Assembly (NCBI GenBank): GCA_964435085.1
Contig: CAYSXQ010000001.1
Location: 17,479 to 81,478, forward strand
DNA length: 64,000 nt
Reading direction: 5' to 3'
DNA from: UBA917 sp964435085
Lineage (GTDB): Bacteria; Patescibacteriota; Patescibacteriia; Patescibacteriales; Patescibacteriaceae
Part shown: piece after piece, positions 34,317-41,025 of the stretch
Numbering within the stretch: position 1 is the first letter of the stretch
Layout of the letters: each line of letters opens with the position of its first letter
Notes under the pieces: model-generated
Seen by the model: the letters and a program-made list of their open reading frames with translations, nothing else
Databases searched by the model: none
Told to the model about the DNA's origin: nothing
Position numbers and translations under genes: made by a program

Positions 34317-34356
34317 AATTCTACTCTGTCCAAAGATTATCTATTTGGCACAATGT

Positions 34357-34725
34357 ATGAAAAAGATATTGTGGTACAATCCAAAATTAAAACAGCTCTC
34401 TAAAGAATTGAGAAAACAAGGTATTTTATCAGAAGTAATCTTGTGGGACTTTTTGAAAAATAAACAGATGCGAGGCTTTGCTTTTAATCGCCAAAAGCCG
34501 ATTGATGAGTATATTGTAGATTTTTATTGCTCGGAGTTAAATTTAGTCATTGAGATTGACGGGATATCTCATGGTGCTAAGATTGCCTATGATGAATATA
34601 GAGATTATAAATTAAAGTCATTGGGTTTAAGTGTTTTGCATTTTGATGATGTGGTGGTGAAAAAAGATGTGGATTCTGTTTTGAGGGCTATTGATTGGTG
34701 GATAGAAAAAAATATGGCGAAGTAG
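34357..34725 (+). CDS. DUF559 (Vsr/endonuclease-fold) protein inside inverted repeats
   Basis: The 122-residue protein is a DUF559 protein with a restriction-endonuclease-like fold related to Vsr. It has LRKQGILSEVILWDFLK, a GFAFNRQKPIDEYIVDFYC strand with the conserved Asp, then VIEIDGISHG with the E-x-D/G-x-x-H type site, and a final YKLKSLGLSVLHF strand. An open frame extends upstream to 34255, but it only reads through the repeat and the terminator, so the start MKKILWYNPK at 34357 is chosen. The gene is framed by perfect 40-bp inverted repeats, as if it moved as one unit with them. Nuclease activity is inferred from the family. Confidence 0.87.
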   Translation: MKKILWYNPKLKQLSKELRKQGILSEVILWDFLKNKQMRGFAFNRQKPIDEYIVDFYCSELNLVIEIDGISHGAKIAYDEYRDYKLKSLGLSVLHFDDVVVKKDVDSVLRAIDWWIEKNMAK

Positions 34726-34730
34726 AAAAA

Positions 34731-34770
34731 ACATACCCCGCCCTACGGGCACCCCTCTCAAGAGGGGAAT
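34731..34770 (-). repeat. 40-bp inverted repeat, right copy
   Basis: Exact reverse complement of 34277-34316. Its end GAGGGGAAT lies 3 bases before the uvrC start, and AAGAGGGG there resembles a Shine-Dalgarno sequence. Confidence 0.95.
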
Positions 34771-34773
34771 AAT

Positions 34774-36066
34774 ATGAATATGTTAACAAAAACGATAATC
34801 GATAAATTGGAGATTCCGACTAGCTCTGGTTGTTACCAGTTTTTTAATGCTGAGAAAAAAATTATTTATGTGGGCAAGGCGGTGAATTTGAAGTCGCGGG
34901 TGCGCTCTTATTTTCAAGTTAGTGCCGATCATACGCCAGCTAAGCGCAAGATGGTTAGTGAAGCGGCGAGCGTGAAGTGGCTCGAGGTTGATAGTGAAAT
35001 TGAGGCTTTGCTTTTGGAAGCGAATTTGATCAAAAAATATCAGCCTTATTATAATGTGCTTCTTAGAGATGATAAGCGCTTTGCTTATTTGCATATTTCT
35101 CTGGAGGATGAGGTGCCGGGACTATTTATTACTCGTAATATTGGTAAGGCTGGTAAATATTATGGACCTTTTACTAGTAGTCGGGCGCTCATCGAAACGA
35201 TGAAGGCGATTCGCAATATTTGGCCTTATTGCACGCAGAAGAAGATTAAGGCTGAGCCTTGTTTTTATTATCAAGTGCGGCGTTGTACTGGAGTTTGTGG
35301 TGGCGTGATTAGTCGTGCGGAGTATTTAAAAACTGTGATTAAGCCGATTATTGATTTCTTTGATGGTAAGAAGTCAAAATTGATTAAGGCTTATGAGACG
35401 AGGATTAAAATTTTGGAAAAAGCTAAGCCGGAGATTGGGACTGAGAAGTATCAAGAGTTATTAAAATTAAAATTGACTTTGACGCATTTCAAGCATGTGC
35501 TGGCTAGTACGAAAGTTATTTCGGTGGGTGAGAAATATGCTAATGATGTGATTGAGCTAGCCAAAGTTTTGAGTTTGCCGAAGATTCCTTATCGTATTGA
35601 AGGTTATGATATTTCCAATATCTTTGGGCAGCAGGTGGTCGGCTCTTTGGTTGTTTTTGCTAATGGTGAGGCGGAGAAAAGTAGTTATAAGAAATTTAAG
35701 ATTAGAACGGAGCGGGAAGGGGATGTCTGGAGTCTGACGGAGATGCTGGAGCGGCGTCTTGCGCATACTGAGTGGCCATTGCCGGATTTGATTTTGATTG
35801 ATGGTGGGAAGGCGCAGGTTAGTCAGGCGAAGAGGGTGCTCAAGAAATTTAAAATTGAGGTGGAAGTTTTGGGACTCTCGAAAGGGGCGGGGCTGAGAAG
35901 CGCGATTGCGAAAGACAAGATTTATTTTGCGGGGGAGAAATTGCCTTTGGAATTACCACTAGCTTCGCCGGCTTTGCATCTCTTGAAAAGAGTGCGTGAT
36001 GAGTCGCATCGCTTTGCGATTGGGTATCATCGGGATTTGCGGTCGAAGAAGTTTTTGTTGAAATAG
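34774..36066 (+). CDS. uvrC: UvrC-type excinuclease subunit, lacking the C-terminal HhH domain
   Basis: The 430-residue protein has an N-terminal GIY-YIG nuclease domain (GCYQFFNAEKKIIYVGKAVNL, LLEANLIKKYQPYYNVLL) and the UvrC RNase H-like 5' nuclease domain with EGYDISNI, DLILIDGGKAQV and RVRDESHRFAIGYHR, so the catalytic Asp and His residues are kept. It ends where the helix-hairpin-helix pair begins in ordinary UvrC (about 600 residues), and the UVR motif region is reduced. It probably incises DNA with UvrAB in nucleotide excision repair. The start is 3 bp behind the repeat copy, so this gene depends on signals in or before the repeat; ATG at 34780 is an alternative. Confidence 0.92.
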   Translation: MNMLTKTIIDKLEIPTSSGCYQFFNAEKKIIYVGKAVNLKSRVRSYFQVSADHTPAKRKMVSEAASVKWLEVDSEIEALLLEANLIKKYQPYYNVLLRDDKRFAYLHISLEDEVPGLFITRNIGKAGKYYGPFTSSRALIETMKAIRNIWPYCTQKKIKAEPCFYYQVRRCTGVCGGVISRAEYLKTVIKPIIDFFDGKKSKLIKAYETRIKILEKAKPEIGTEKYQELLKLKLTLTHFKHVLASTKVISVGEKYANDVIELAKVLSLPKIPYRIEGYDISNIFGQQVVGSLVVFANGEAEKSSYKKFKIRTEREGDVWSLTEMLERRLAHTEWPLPDLILIDGGKAQVSQAKRVLKKFKIEVEVLGLSKGAGLRSAIAKDKIYFAGEKLPLELPLASPALHLLKRVRDESHRFAIGYHRDLRSKKFLLK

Positions 36067-36082
36067 ATTTGTGTAAAAAAAG

Positions 36083-36111
36083 AGCCACTTTCAAATTGAT
36101 TGAAAGTGGCT
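36083..36111. terminator. Bidirectional terminator between uvrC and the 36116 gene
   Basis: AGCCACTTTCAA and TTGAAAGTGGCT form a perfect 12-bp stem with an ATTGA loop. A run of A before it gives the T run for the minus strand. Confidence 0.88.
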
Positions 36112-36115
36112 TTGG

Positions 36116-36361
36116 TTATGCTGGCCTAGCTTTAATTATAGGCTTTTTATAGTTTTTGCTTCCAAGGTTTATTATTCGACTATTTAAGAACTGGAGCTTG
36201 TTTTCAAAGATTTTGTCTGCTTTGTGAGCATTGATTAAATCTTTGATTTTAAGATGCCAGCCCCAGAAGAACAAGCCGAAAAAGATGGCTATTGCCGGGT
36301 TTATTTTAGCAGTATAGCTGCAAATTGAGATGGCGACGAGTAAATAAATGAAGCTTTTCAT
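36116..36361 (-). CDS. Tiny membrane protein, unknown
   Basis: The 81-residue product has two hydrophobic stretches (about 2-18 and 21-36) and a basic C-terminal half. No family is recognised. AGAGG 7 bases before the ATG and a TTGACA at 17-bp spacing from a TAGAAA -10 support that it is a real, separately expressed gene. Confidence 0.65.
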   Translation of the reverse strand: MKSFIYLLVAISICSYTAKINPAIAIFFGLFFWGWHLKIKDLINAHKADKIFENKLQFLNSRIINLGSKNYKKPIIKARPA

Positions 36362-36412
36362 GAGAAAACCTCTGGATAGATTGAAAGAATGTTAAACAAC
36401 GATTGTGCTTTA

Positions 36413-36441
36413 TTTCTAGTGTATTTTATTAGGATTGTCAA
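36413..36441 (-). promoter_or_regulatory. Promoter of the 36116-36361 gene
   Basis: On the minus strand: TTGACA, 17 bp, TAGAAA. It begins 10 bp behind the terminator of the preceding gene. Confidence 0.6.
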
Positions 36442-36450
36442 TATTTGCTT

Positions 36451-36477
36451 AAAAAATAAGCTATCCGGAGATAGCTT
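36451..36477 (-). terminator. Terminator of the 36484 gene
   Basis: AAGCTATC and GATAGCTT around a 4-base loop, followed on the minus strand by ATTTTTT. Confidence 0.85.
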
Positions 36478-36483
36478 AATGTT

Positions 36484-36726
36484 TTATTCGTCTTTATTGT
36501 TGGCTGCTTTGGCTTTTCTTGCGGCTATAATTTTCTTAGTGCCGATAAATGTGCATATTGCAAAGAATGAAATTATAACAGAGTAGACTAGCATTGTGCC
36601 TAGTCCATAGTCGTTGAAATATTGAATAGCTTTTTGGGCTGTGCTGTCTTGGCTAGTTTGGGCGTAGACCGTGAGACTGCTTGATAAAAGCAGAGTTAGC
36701 GAGATTGTTGGGAAGGCTTTTTTCAT
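36484..36726 (-). CDS. Small secreted or bitopic membrane protein, unknown
   Basis: The 80-residue protein has a signal peptide (MKKAFPTISLTLLLSSSLTVYAQ), a short exposed part (about 24-45), one membrane helix (about 46-64) and a Lys/Ala-rich cytoplasmic tail. No family is recognised. An AAGGAG Shine-Dalgarno site 6 bases before the ATG and a -35/-10 pair with 17-bp spacing mark it as one of the well-signalled accessory genes. Confidence 0.7.
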   Translation of the reverse strand: MKKAFPTISLTLLLSSSLTVYAQTSQDSTAQKAIQYFNDYGLGTMLVYSVIISFFAICTFIGTKKIIAARKAKAANNKDE

Positions 36727-36773
36727 GGAAGACTCCTTGATGAAGATGGATTGTAAATAACTATTGTGATGTT

Positions 36774-36802
36774 TTTATAGCATTTATGCTTTGAAATATC
36801 AA
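36774..36802 (-). promoter_or_regulatory. Sigma70-type promoter of the 36484-36726 gene
   Basis: On the minus strand: TTGATA, 17 bp, TATAAA. The AAGGAG site is at 36733-36738. Confidence 0.75.
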
Positions 36803-36815
36803 TGTTTTTGATAAC

Positions 36816-38270
36816 TTATTTGTTTAGCCCTGGCACCATCTTTCTTAGTCTCTCCAGACTAAACTTCCTAGTCTGTGCCTTGATCTTGTCTTTGGCGCGT
36901 TTGGTTGCCACGAACTTGAGCCAGTCGGCGTTGGGGCGACGGCGGCTTTGGTCGAGGATGATTTCGACGGTGTCGCCGTTGGCTAGCTTTTGGTCGAGCT
37001 TGGACATTTTGTTATTGACCATGGCGGCAGTGCATTTATTGCCGATATCGGTGTGGACGGCGTAGGCAAAGTCGACGGGGGTGGCGTCGGCTGGTAGGTC
37101 GTAGACGTCGCCCTTGGGAGTGAAGACAAAGATGCGGTTTTGGAAGATATTGATCTTGGCTTGGCTGATGAATTCGCCCGTGTCTTTGATGTCGCGTTGT
37201 AAATCCAGGATTTCCTTGACCCATCTGAGAGGCTTTTGGTTTTTTTCTTTGTAGGAGAAATGAGCGCTGACGCCATAGAGGGCTTCATCGTGCATTTCTT
37301 TGGTGCGGATTTGGAATTCGGTGGATTTGCCATTAACGCCAAAGACGGTGGTGTGGAGGCTGCGGTAGCCGTTGGGCTTGGGGACGGCAATATAGTCTTT
37401 GAAGCGGTTGTAGTTAGGCGTCCACAGGGAATGAATAATACCCAGTACTTTGTAGCAGTCGGAAATATTATTAACGATGACACGAAGAGCAAAGACGTCG
37501 TGAATATCGTCGAATTTACGATTTTTGTCGCTCATTTTCTTCCAGATGCTGTAGAGATGTTTGAAGCGACCTTCGATGTTGTGTTCGATGCCGACTTTGT
37601 TTAATTCGGCAGCGAGGATGAGTTTGAGCTTTTGAATATATTGGTTTAATTCGACTTTGCGCTCGATTTCGTAGCGATATTCAACGGCTTTGTATTCTTC
37701 GGGATAGAGATATTTGAAGCAGAGGTCTTCCATCTGCCATTTGAGGCTCCAGACGCCAAGTAGTCCGGCGATGGGGGCGTAAATTTCTAGGGTTTCGCGG
37801 GCGGTTTTGATCTTGCTTTTGGTTTCGACGGCGTCGAGAGTGCGGAGGTTGTGTAGGCGATCGGCGAATTTGATGAGGACGACGCGTAGGTCTTCGGCCA
37901 TGGCGAGGAACATTTTGCGGAGACTTTCGCGGTAGCGCTCTACGCCGCGATATTTGACCTTACTGAGCTTGGTGACGCCATTAACCAGCATGGCGACTTC
38001 AGCGCCAAAGGTGGCTTCGACTTCTTCGATGGTAGTGCTGGTATCTTCGGGGACATCGTGGAGGAGGCCGGCGATGACGGTTGGTAAATCGGCCTTGATT
38101 TGAATGAGTATGTAGGCGGTATGCATCGGATGAATGATGTATGGTTCGCCGGTTTTGCGCTTCTGATCACCGTGGGCGCGCTTGGCAAATTCGTAAGCCT
38201 GAACAATTAGTTTGGTGTCAACTTGCGGATGGTTTTCTTGCATTTTGGCGACGATCTGTTCAATAGTCAT
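36816..38270 (-). CDS. Bifunctional (p)ppGpp synthetase/hydrolase of the RelA/SpoT family
   Basis: The 484-residue protein has an N-terminal HD hydrolase domain with GDQKRKTGEPYIIHP and LLHDVPEDT, so hydrolysis is likely. A synthetase domain follows with IHDVFALRVIV, KPNGYRSLHTTVFG and EFQIRTKEMHDEA, then a TGS domain (IFVFTPKGDVYDLPADATPVD). The protein ends soon after the TGS domain, so the helical, zinc-finger and ACT domains of long RelA/SpoT are missing. It makes and degrades the stress alarmone ppGpp. The start at 38270 is chosen by family comparison over 38348. Confidence 0.93.
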   Translation of the reverse strand: MTIEQIVAKMQENHPQVDTKLIVQAYEFAKRAHGDQKRKTGEPYIIHPMHTAYILIQIKADLPTVIAGLLHDVPEDTSTTIEEVEATFGAEVAMLVNGVTKLSKVKYRGVERYRESLRKMFLAMAEDLRVVLIKFADRLHNLRTLDAVETKSKIKTARETLEIYAPIAGLLGVWSLKWQMEDLCFKYLYPEEYKAVEYRYEIERKVELNQYIQKLKLILAAELNKVGIEHNIEGRFKHLYSIWKKMSDKNRKFDDIHDVFALRVIVNNISDCYKVLGIIHSLWTPNYNRFKDYIAVPKPNGYRSLHTTVFGVNGKSTEFQIRTKEMHDEALYGVSAHFSYKEKNQKPLRWVKEILDLQRDIKDTGEFISQAKINIFQNRIFVFTPKGDVYDLPADATPVDFAYAVHTDIGNKCTAAMVNNKMSKLDQKLANGDTVEIILDQSRRRPNADWLKFVATKRAKDKIKAQTRKFSLERLRKMVPGLNK

Positions 38271-38294
38271 ATGCTTTGCCAGTGAAGTTTTGTG

Positions 38295-38303
38295 TGATAT
38301 AAT
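38295..38303 (+). promoter_or_regulatory. Extended -10 promoter upstream of the surface-protein locus
   Basis: TGATATAAT on the plus strand; the transcript would then run through the repeat at 38345-38385 into the gene at 38398. Confidence 0.5.
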
Positions 38304-38344
38304 AGTTAATATATTATAGGAGTAAGAGTGGCAATAGTCAAAAA

Positions 38345-38385
38345 ACATACCCCGCCCTGACGGGCACCCCTCTCAAGAGGGGAAT
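38345..38385 (-). repeat. Third copy of the CCCCTCTTGAGAGGGG repeat
   Basis: 41 bp, with CCTGACGGGC where the other two have CCTACGGGC. It lies 12 bases before the ATG at 38398, in the same orientation as the copy before uvrC. Confidence 0.93.
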
Positions 38386-38397
38386 ATTTATTTGGGC

Positions 38398-40998
38398 ATG
38401 AAAGCGAAAAAATATTTAGGATTTTTGGTGATTTTAATAACTAGCATAGTGATGGCTGGCTCTTTTCTATATGCTCGACCGGTAGCAGCACAGGAAAAGC
38501 TTGGTGTTTGGGGCGATCCTTTGTCCGGAGAAATGATTGGCTTTGAAGCCTTTAAGGTGATCGGTCTTGGTAATCGTGATCCGCGTTTGATCATCGCTTC
38601 GATTGTCCAGATTGGTCTTGGTTTCTTGGGAACTTTGGCGGTGTTACTTATTCTCTATGGTGGTTGGTTGTGGATGACAGCTGCTGGTGATGAGAGCAAG
38701 ATTGATCGAGCTCGCGACTTAATTAAGAATGCGGTGATTGGATTGTTGATAATTTTATCGTCGTTTGCGATTGCTACTTTTGTTTTGAGAGCTTTGATTG
38801 CCTCGACTGGCGCCTTCAATGCTAATTATAGTGCTAGTTCAGGTGTTAATGATGGTGGTTCCTTGTCAGCTTTGGGTGCTGGTGTGATTGGGTCGGTGTA
38901 TCCAGCGCCAAATCAAAAAGAAGTGCCAAGAAATACTAGTATTATTATATCTTTTAAGGAGGCGATGGACGCGACGACAATTTGTGACAAGGTGGTGGCT
39001 GGCAAGTGTAGTGCTGAAGCTAAGATTTTGCCAGAGAGTATTAAAATTTTCCCAACGAAAGATGTGGGAGCGGTAGTGACAGAAGTGGCGGTAGCCTCTA
39101 ATGATAACAAGACTTTTGTGTTGTCGCCTAAGGCTTATTTGGGAACTGCGACAGAGAAGAATTGGTATACGGTTGGGCTGACAACAGCGATTGTTAAGGC
39201 TAATAAATCTAAGGCTTTTTCGATTAGCGGTTTTGCTTGGCAGTTTGAAGTGTCTAATATTTTGGATTTGACGCCACCGAAGGTGGTAAGTGGTGGAATT
39301 TTCCCAGCGATTGATGATGAACAGGATCAGCCTGGTCAGTTGTTGGCTGCTCGAGCTGCTCAGGCTAGTCTTTTGCTTAATGGATCTTTTAAAACAGCTC
39401 GTCCTTGGCGAGTGAGTTATAATAAGGTTAATCCTGGCAGTCCGGATTTAGCTATTATTAATCCCAAGTCTAACAGTTGTGATGGTCAAATTGAAATAGC
39501 GATTAATTATACTAAGCCACTATCTGCTAGCATTGCCTACCGCAATTTACCAGGACTAGTGGATAGTCCAGAGACAGCGATTATTAATCGTCGCATAAAG
39601 ACGGCTTGTGGTTTTGAATTAGGTCTAGTTAATGAGTCTGATAATTTTGAAACTGGTCAGGCTTGGACAATTGATCTTAGCACTGAGCAAGTGGCTGATA
39701 GTTTGATTGTGGGAGCTAATGTGTACAGCTTTGTAGATAAATTGACGGCTGCTAGGCAGATTGTGGTGGGTGCTAGTAAGGAAGCAACGGCGGCTAATAT
39801 TGTGGCGGCGCTGGCTAACAGTACTGATGTCAGTGCTAGCTTGGACTTGGCTAACAAAGCTAAGATTAATTTACAGGCTAAGCAAGCGGGTAAGATTGGT
39901 AATAATTTGGATTTGCTGACAACGGCGGTTGCTGATGCTATGACAATAGTGCCTTTTGGAGCAGGGCTTGATCAAGTGGTGAATGTTAAAGTCTTAGGTA
40001 AGGCTGATAAGCCAAGAAATGCCATTATTCAAATTAATTTTGATGAGGCGATTAATCCACTGACAGTATCTGGTCGCAGTGAGGTACTGGCTAAAAGTAT
40101 AGCGGTGCTAGCTGGCGAGACGGCAGTGCCGGGAGAGTTTAGAATTTCTAATCAGTATAAAACGGTGGAATTTGTGCCTGATGCGGAGTGTGGTATGAAT
40201 GCTTGTGGTGAAAAGATTTATTGTTTGCCAGGAGCTAGTCAATTGCGGGTCGAACTCTATGCTGCGAGTCTGGCTACGGTTTGCGCTAGTAATGATGATT
40301 GTGTGGCCAAGTCTCCTTTTGCTACTTGCGAGCAGTCTGTTTGTTATGATTCTGAGGCTGGTGCCTTTTATCCAACTGGTCAATTAGGGACTGGTATTGT
40401 AGATAGTGCTAGTAATTCTCTCGACGGTAATCGTGATGCTAAGGCGATTGGCCCAAGAGAAATTTATAGTGAGAATACTAGTAGCGGTTTGGGTGATAGT
40501 TTTGCTTGGTCTTTTTGGACGAGTGATGTGCTGGATGTGACAGCGCCAAATATCATTAGTATCTTGCCTAATTATAATCAGGCTGATGTTAATGTGTCTG
40601 AGCCAGTGGAGATTAAATTTAGTAAATTGATGATGGCTGATAGCGTGAGAACTGGTACGGTAATGATTAGTAAGGGTGAGAAAAAGATTGAGCATGCTTT
40701 GATTAATTTGCGTAGTTTGGCAAAGTCGCCACTAGGCTATTGGTTAGAGAGTGCTAATGAGAATGCTGCGGCTGAGGCTAATGGAGAGCTTAATAGTACT
40801 AAGGTTAATATTTTTCATAGTCAATTGGTGGCTTTGAATAAATATCGAACGCAGGTTGGTTCAGGGCTTAAGGATAGTTATCAAAATTGTTATAAACCTT
40901 GTGCTGGGCCTAGCTGTGGCGCTGACAGTAGTTCGCCGTCTTGTTGTAATGGTCAGGCGGTTGATTTGAGTCCGGCTTTGATGTGTCCGGATAAATAG
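38398..40998 (+). CDS. Pilin-hairpin surface protein with Big_5-like domains (V1)
   Basis: The 866-residue protein has a signal peptide, a VWGDPLSGE segment, and a two-helix membrane hairpin (about residues 61-88 and 103-130) of the VirB2/TrbC or CPR T4SS_pilin type: LGFLGTLAVLLILYGGWLWM, then GDESKIDRARDLIKNAVIG. In place of the usual end at about 130 residues, it goes on for 700 residues with Big_5-like Ig domains (PRNTSIIISFKEAMDATT and EPVEIKFSKLMM) and Cys-rich parts. It is homologous in the first 140 residues to the next gene. No other type IV secretion gene is present. The start at 38392 (TTG) is less likely. Confidence 0.85.
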   Translation: MKAKKYLGFLVILITSIVMAGSFLYARPVAAQEKLGVWGDPLSGEMIGFEAFKVIGLGNRDPRLIIASIVQIGLGFLGTLAVLLILYGGWLWMTAAGDESKIDRARDLIKNAVIGLLIILSSFAIATFVLRALIASTGAFNANYSASSGVNDGGSLSALGAGVIGSVYPAPNQKEVPRNTSIIISFKEAMDATTICDKVVAGKCSAEAKILPESIKIFPTKDVGAVVTEVAVASNDNKTFVLSPKAYLGTATEKNWYTVGLTTAIVKANKSKAFSISGFAWQFEVSNILDLTPPKVVSGGIFPAIDDEQDQPGQLLAARAAQASLLLNGSFKTARPWRVSYNKVNPGSPDLAIINPKSNSCDGQIEIAINYTKPLSASIAYRNLPGLVDSPETAIINRRIKTACGFELGLVNESDNFETGQAWTIDLSTEQVADSLIVGANVYSFVDKLTAARQIVVGASKEATAANIVAALANSTDVSASLDLANKAKINLQAKQAGKIGNNLDLLTTAVADAMTIVPFGAGLDQVVNVKVLGKADKPRNAIIQINFDEAINPLTVSGRSEVLAKSIAVLAGETAVPGEFRISNQYKTVEFVPDAECGMNACGEKIYCLPGASQLRVELYAASLATVCASNDDCVAKSPFATCEQSVCYDSEAGAFYPTGQLGTGIVDSASNSLDGNRDAKAIGPREIYSENTSSGLGDSFAWSFWTSDVLDVTAPNIISILPNYNQADVNVSEPVEIKFSKLMMADSVRTGTVMISKGEKKIEHALINLRSLAKSPLGYWLESANENAAAEANGELNSTKVNIFHSQLVALNKYRTQVGSGLKDSYQNCYKPCAGPSCGADSSSPSCCNGQAVDLSPALMCPDK
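38686..38732 (+). repeat. 47-bp sequence shared exactly with 41299-41345
   Basis: GGTGATGAGAGCAAGATTGA and the following 27 bases are the same in the two pilin-hairpin genes, while flanking codons differ at synonymous positions. Confidence 0.9.
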
Positions 40999-41025
40999 GG
41001 CTTTAACATGGCTTGTGAAAGAAAT

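Noticed and set aside
34255..34356. N-terminal extension of the DUF559 frame
   Set aside because: It reads through the end of the terminator and the 40-bp repeat; homologous proteins start at MKKILWYNPK.
36802..37065. Plus-strand frame opposite relA/spoT
   Set aside because: It is a shadow of a well-supported gene on the other strand.
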